Below, in pieces: positions 60,418 to 64,000 of a stretch of 64,000 bases of DNA (the first letter of the stretch is position 1; every line of letters begins with the position of its first letter). This stretch comes from an uncultured bacterium (GTDB lineage Bacteria > Bacteroidota > Bacteroidia > Bacteroidales > Bacteroidaceae): positions 1-64,000 of the forward strand of contig CAJMQV010000001.1 in assembly GCA_905215575.1 (NCBI GenBank), read 5' to 3'. Made by a program: the position numbers and the translations under genes. The notes under the pieces were generated by a model that searched no databases, had not been told where the DNA came from, and saw only the letters and a list, made by a program, of their open reading frames with translations.

Positions 60418-61566
60418 ATGTCCGAAGTCATTATTAAAAAAATTACGAGCCGGAAGGAGCTAAAGGCTTTTATACGATTCAATTACGAACTCTATAAAGG
60501 CAACGCCTTTGCCGTACCTGATTTTTACGAAGATACCTTAGATACCTTCAATCCAAAGAAGAACGCCGCCTTTGATTTTTGTGATGTAGACTATTTTCTG
60601 GCATACAAAGATAACAAAATTGTAGGCCGCGTGGCAGCCATCATCAATAAGAAAGCAAATACCACTTGGAACGTGCAGGACGCACGCTTTGGCTGGATCG
60701 ATTTCATCGATGATCCGGAAGTGTCAAAAGCGCTGCTTCAGGCTGTTGAGCAATGGGCCAGAGAACATCAGATGAAACGGGTTGTCGGTCCGCTGGGTTT
60801 CACGGATATGGACCCGGAAGGTATGCTCATTGACGGTTATGACCAATTGAGTACCATGGCCACCATCTACAACTATCCGTATTATCCCAAACACATGGAA
60901 ATGCACGGCTATGAGAAAGAAATAGACTGGGTGGAACGTAAGGTTCGTGTTCCGGATTCAGAACATGAAGCTCGCTCCGGCAAATATTTCCGTGTAGCCG
61001 AAATCAGCGCCAACCGTTACAATCTGCATGTACGTAAGTTCAAGAGCGTGAAAGAAGTACGTGAAGGCGGCTACGGATACAAGATTTTTGATGTTGTCAA
61101 TAAGGCATACGCCCCACTCTACGGTTTCTCTGAGATGAACAAACGTCAGATTGACCAGTATGTCAATGTATACCTGCCGCTGGTTGACTTGCGTCTGGTT
61201 ACCGTAATCGAAACGGAAGACAACCAGCCGGTAGCAATCGGTATCGGTATGCCTTCATTGTCTACCGCCTTGCAGAAGGCTCATTCCCGCCTGTTCCCCT
61301 TCGGATGGATTCATCTGGCCAAAGCATTATATCTGAAACATTCCGACATTGTAGACCTTCTGCTGGTTGCCGTATTGCCGGAATATCAGAACAAGGGTGT
61401 CAATGCCATGCTGTTTGCCGACCTGATTCCGATTATCCAAAAGATGGGATTCAAGTTTGGCGAGACACACCCTCAGCTCGAAACCAACGACAAGAGCCAG
61501 GGACAATGGGCATATCTGGATGCTGAAATCCACAAGAAAAGACGCTGCTATCAGAAGACGATTTAA
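60418..61566 (+). CDS. GNAT-like acyltransferase, function unknown
   Basis: A 382-residue cytoplasmic protein with two GNAT-like segments: an N-terminal part ([22 protein letters not shown]) and a C-terminal part ([27 protein letters not shown]), the latter with the acetyl-CoA loop pattern Q/RxxG/A. It is longer than single-domain acetyltransferases, and similar proteins in Bacteroidetes are annotated only as N-acetyltransferases. It lies 11 bp before parE, so it is co-transcribed with parE and coaD. The substrate is unknown. Confidence 0.8.
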   Translation: MSEVIIKKITSRKELKAFIRFNYELYKGNAFAVPDFYEDTLDTFNPKKNAAFDFCDVDYFLAYKDNKIVGRVAAIINKKANTTWNVQDARFGWIDFIDDPEVSKALLQAVEQWAREHQMKRVVGPLGFTDMDPEGMLIDGYDQLSTMATIYNYPYYPKHMEMHGYEKEIDWVERKVRVPDSEHEARSGKYFRVAEISANRYNLHVRKFKSVKEVREGGYGYKIFDVVNKAYAPLYGFSEMNKRQIDQYVNVYLPLVDLRLVTVIETEDNQPVAIGIGMPSLSTALQKAHSRLFPFGWIHLAKALYLKHSDIVDLLLVAVLPEYQNKGVNAMLFADLIPIIQKMGFKFGETHPQLETNDKSQGQWAYLDAEIHKKRRCYQKTI

Positions 61567-61577
61567 CCACGGTTCTT

Positions 61578-63602
61578 ATGGAAGAAAATAACGAAGAAAA
61601 AGAAGGGCTGATTCAAGAGGCTCCCGTGGCTTATACCGACGACAACATCCGCCACCTTTCCGACATGGAGCATGTGCGTACCCGTCCGGGTATGTATATC
61701 GGAAAACTGGGCGACGGATCGCAGTCGGAGGACGGTATTTATGTGCTCTTGAAAGAGGTCATCGACAACAGTATCGACGAATTCAAGATGAATGCCGGCA
61801 AGCGCATTGAAGTTACCTTGGAGGAGAATCTGCGCGTCAGCGTGCGCGACTACGGTCGCGGTATTCCCCAGGGAAAACTGATCGAGGCGGTAAGTGTACT
61901 GAACACAGGAGGTAAATACGACTCCAAGGCCTTCAAGAAAAGTGTCGGCCTGAACGGTGTCGGTATCAAGGCGGTAAACGCTCTGAGTACGCACTTCGAG
62001 GTGCACAGCTATCGTGAAGGTACCGTACGCAAAGCAGTCTTCGAAAAAGGTGTACTCATCAGCGACACCACTGAAAATACCGAAGACGAAACCGGAACCT
62101 ACATTTATTTTGAACCGGACAACGGATTGTTCAAGCATTATCAGTTCCGCCATGAGTTTGTAGAGAACATGCTGCGTAACTATACGTACCTGAACACCGG
62201 ACTGACCATTATGTTCAACGGACGCAGAATCCACTCACGCAACGGCCTGGTGGACCTGCTGAACGACAACATGACCAACGACGGACTTTATCCCATCGTA
62301 CATCTGAAGGGTGAAGACATTGAAATTGCCTTCACACACACCAACCAATACGGTGAGGAATACTACTCGTTTGTCAACGGACAGCACACCACTCAGGGAG
62401 GAACACATCAAAGTGCCTTCAAGAAACATATTGCCGAAACCATCAAGGAGTTCTCGGGCAAGAATTTTGATTTCGGAGATATCCGAAACGGTCTGGTGGG
62501 CGCCATTTCCATCAACATTGAGGAACCGCTGTTTGAGAGCCAGACCAAAATCAAATTGGGATCACTGACAACCATTCCCGACGGCGGTATCAGCATCGAC
62601 AAGTTTATCGGTGATTTCGTCAAGGAGCAGGTGGACAATTATCTGCATCGCAATCCGGACATTGCCGAGGTAATCATCCAGAAAATCTCGGAAAACGAGA
62701 AAGAAAGAAAAGCCATGGCCGGTGTGGCCAAACTGGCGCGCGAACGCTCCAAGAAAGCCAATCTGCACAACCGAAAATTGCGTGATTGCCGCATTCACCT
62801 GAACGACCAGAAGACTTCAAAGAAGGACGAAGAACTGGAGAACGATCCACGTCTGGAAAGCTCCATCTTCATTACCGAGGGAGATTCGGCTTCCGGTTCC
62901 ATCACCAAGAGCCGGAACGTAACCACCCAGGCGGTGTTCAGCCTGCGCGGAAAACCGCTGAACTGTTACGGACTGACCAAGAAGGTGGTTTACGAGAACG
63001 AGGAGTTCAATCTGCTTCAGGCCGCGCTGAACATTGAAGACGGACTGGACGGACTGCGCTACAACAAAGTGATCGTGGCTACGGATGCCGATGTAGACGG
63101 TATGCACATCCGCCTGCTGATGATCACCTTCTTCCTGCAGTTTTTCCCCGATCTGATCAAAAAAGGGCATGTTTATATCCTGCAGACTCCATTGTTCCGT
63201 GTGCGCAACAAAAAGAGCAAATTGGGGAAAAACAAACTCCGTGAAATAGAAGAATACATCTCCGGACTGGAGAAAAACAAGGGAGTGGTGCTTTCCAACC
63301 GCTCGGACTTCATCACGCAGTATTGCTACACTGAGGAAGAACGCCAGGCGGCAGTGGAGATTCTCGGACCGGACCCGGAGATCACCCGATTCAAAGGACT
63401 GGGAGAGATTTCGCCCGACGAGTTCAAGTATTTCATCGGTCCCGAAATGCGTCTGGAGCAGGTATCCCTCCAGAAAAGCGACCAGGTAAAGGAATTGCTG
63501 GAATATTATATGGGCAAAAACACCATGGAGCGCCAGAATTTCATCATCAACAATCTGGTGGTTGAAGAAGATCCTACATTTGAAGAAACCGAACAAGAAT
63601 GA
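61578..63602 (+). CDS. parE: Type IIA DNA topoisomerase subunit B (topoisomerase IV ParE)
   Basis: A 674-residue GHKL ATPase/transducer/TOPRIM protein. ATP-site motifs are [21 protein letters not shown] and [13 protein letters not shown]. The TOPRIM motifs are [14 protein letters not shown] and [16 protein letters not shown]. It cleaves and passes DNA together with subunit A. ParE is preferred over GyrB because of its link with coaD, an arrangement usual for parE in Bacteroidales, and because of its length; a GyrB call is the alternative. The stop overlaps the coaD start (ATGA). Confidence 0.9.
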   Translation: MEENNEEKEGLIQEAPVAYTDDNIRHLSDMEHVRTRPGMYIGKLGDGSQSEDGIYVLLKEVIDNSIDEFKMNAGKRIEVTLEENLRVSVRDYGRGIPQGKLIEAVSVLNTGGKYDSKAFKKSVGLNGVGIKAVNALSTHFEVHSYREGTVRKAVFEKGVLISDTTENTEDETGTYIYFEPDNGLFKHYQFRHEFVENMLRNYTYLNTGLTIMFNGRRIHSRNGLVDLLNDNMTNDGLYPIVHLKGEDIEIAFTHTNQYGEEYYSFVNGQHTTQGGTHQSAFKKHIAETIKEFSGKNFDFGDIRNGLVGAISINIEEPLFESQTKIKLGSLTTIPDGGISIDKFIGDFVKEQVDNYLHRNPDIAEVIIQKISENEKERKAMAGVAKLARERSKKANLHNRKLRDCRIHLNDQKTSKKDEELENDPRLESSIFITEGDSASGSITKSRNVTTQAVFSLRGKPLNCYGLTKKVVYENEEFNLLQAALNIEDGLDGLRYNKVIVATDADVDGMHIRLLMITFFLQFFPDLIKKGHVYILQTPLFRVRNKKSKLGKNKLREIEEYISGLEKNKGVVLSNRSDFITQYCYTEEERQAAVEILGPDPEITRFKGLGEISPDEFKYFIGPEMRLEQVSLQKSDQVKELLEYYMGKNTMERQNFIINNLVVEEDPTFEETEQE

Positions 63603-64000
63603 GAACTGCTATATTTCCCGGAAGCTTTGACCCTTATACCAAAGGGCATGATTCCATAGCCCGCAGAGGGCTGCAACTGTTCGACCGCATCATTATCGGT
63701 GTGGGCATCAACGAAAAAAAGAAAGGCATCATGGCAGTGGAGAAACGCATTCAGGCCCTGAAGAACCTGTACCGCAACGAACCGCGCATATCCGTAGAAG
63801 CATACAGTGATCTCACTGTGGATTTTGCCAAACGCAAGCAGGCAGATTTCATTCTGAGAGGCGTGCGTTCACACAAGGATTTTGAATACGAACTGGCCAT
63901 TGCCGACGTCAACAAACGGCTTTCCGGTATCGAAACCGTGATTCTGTTCACAGAACCCGATCTGGCCTGCATCAGCTCTACCATCGTGCGCGAACTGATG
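63599..64000 (+). CDS. coaD: Phosphopantetheine adenylyltransferase, 3' end outside window
   Basis: The first 134 codons are present and the frame is open to the right edge. Phosphopantetheine adenylyltransferase makes dephospho-CoA from ATP and 4'-phosphopantetheine. The nucleotidyltransferase motif reads [15 protein letters not shown] (T/HxGH) and the second motif reads [35 protein letters not shown] is the usual CoaD middle segment. About 15-25 residues are missing at the C-terminus. The start overlaps the parE stop by 4 bases. Confidence 0.96.
   Translation, partial: MRTAIFPGSFDPYTKGHDSIARRGLQLFDRIIIGVGINEKKKGIMAVEKRIQALKNLYRNEPRISVEAYSDLTVDFAKRKQADFILRGVRSHKDFEYELAIADVNKRLSGIETVILFTEPDLACISSTIVRELM

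Overview
This window is chromosomal DNA from a member of the Bacteroidales, most likely Bacteroides or Phocaeicola. Three kinds of evidence point there. Promoters follow the Bacteroidota pattern (TTG or TTTG, 19-20 bp, then TAnnTTTG) in front of many genes. The gene neighbourhoods are typical: rimP-nusA-infB-cvpA beside sufBCDS, topA-aroK-speA-argB, and parE-coaD. Protein families include DUF4252, THUMP-like/PG_1098-type methyltransferases, imelysins and a GH2 beta-galactosidase. No IS element, integrase, phage gene or CRISPR array was seen.

Layout. 1-2.7 kb: the 3' part of a LysO-type exporter (cut by the window edge), a Crp/Fnr regulator and a MATE exporter. 2.7-7.7 kb: the suf operon (sufB-C-D-S, minus strand). 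7.7-12.9 kb: rimP-nusA-infB-cvpA (minus strand), with a promoter followed by a terminator-like leader hairpin. 13-16 kb: a PfkB kinase, an S41 protease and a small membrane protein, then tRNA-Asn. 16.2-17.7 kb: a possible accessory patch with a WG-repeat lipoprotein, next to pnp. 20-22.5 kb: a thioredoxin-fold lipoprotein, greA (also with a terminator-like leader) and a HIT protein. 22.5-25.7 kb: a BlaI/BlaR1-type operon in which two of four genes carry apparent reading-frame lesions. 25.7-33.5 kb: an uncharacterised membrane protein, a NUDIX hydrolase, topA, aroK, speA and argB. 33.6-35.1 kb: an ECF sigma factor with a candidate anti-sigma protein and a DUF4252 protein. 35.5-39.5 kb: a large GH2 beta-galactosidase. 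39.8-42.4 kb: a CPBP protease, ribF, a HAD hydrolase and tRNA-Met. 43-47.9 kb: a PHP-like membrane protein coupled to a phosphoethanolamine transferase, a VanX-like dipeptidase and a methyltransferase. 47.9-59 kb: the iron/cytochrome region. 59-64 kb: an OmpA-family protein, a GNAT protein, parE and the start of coaD.

The most interesting stretch is 47.9-59 kb. A regulator that fuses an RIC/YtfE-like di-iron hemerythrin domain to a LuxR helix-turn-helix is divergent from a six-gene minus-strand operon. That operon encodes an outer-membrane barrel, a circularly permuted imelysin, a di-heme oxidoreductase, a second porin, a c-type cytochrome lipoprotein and a Rid-family protein. The next gene downstream is a fused ResB-CcsA cytochrome c synthase, which could mature the CxxCH proteins of the operon. 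Between operon and synthase lies a free-standing promoter-hairpin-terminator unit that looks like a small RNA gene. Its promoter carries a 19-bp element identical in sequence and position to one at the operon promoter. Three TCGGGA repeats at an exact 22-bp period precede the synthase. I infer a redox- or NO-responsive periplasmic iron acquisition system; the sequence alone does not prove this.
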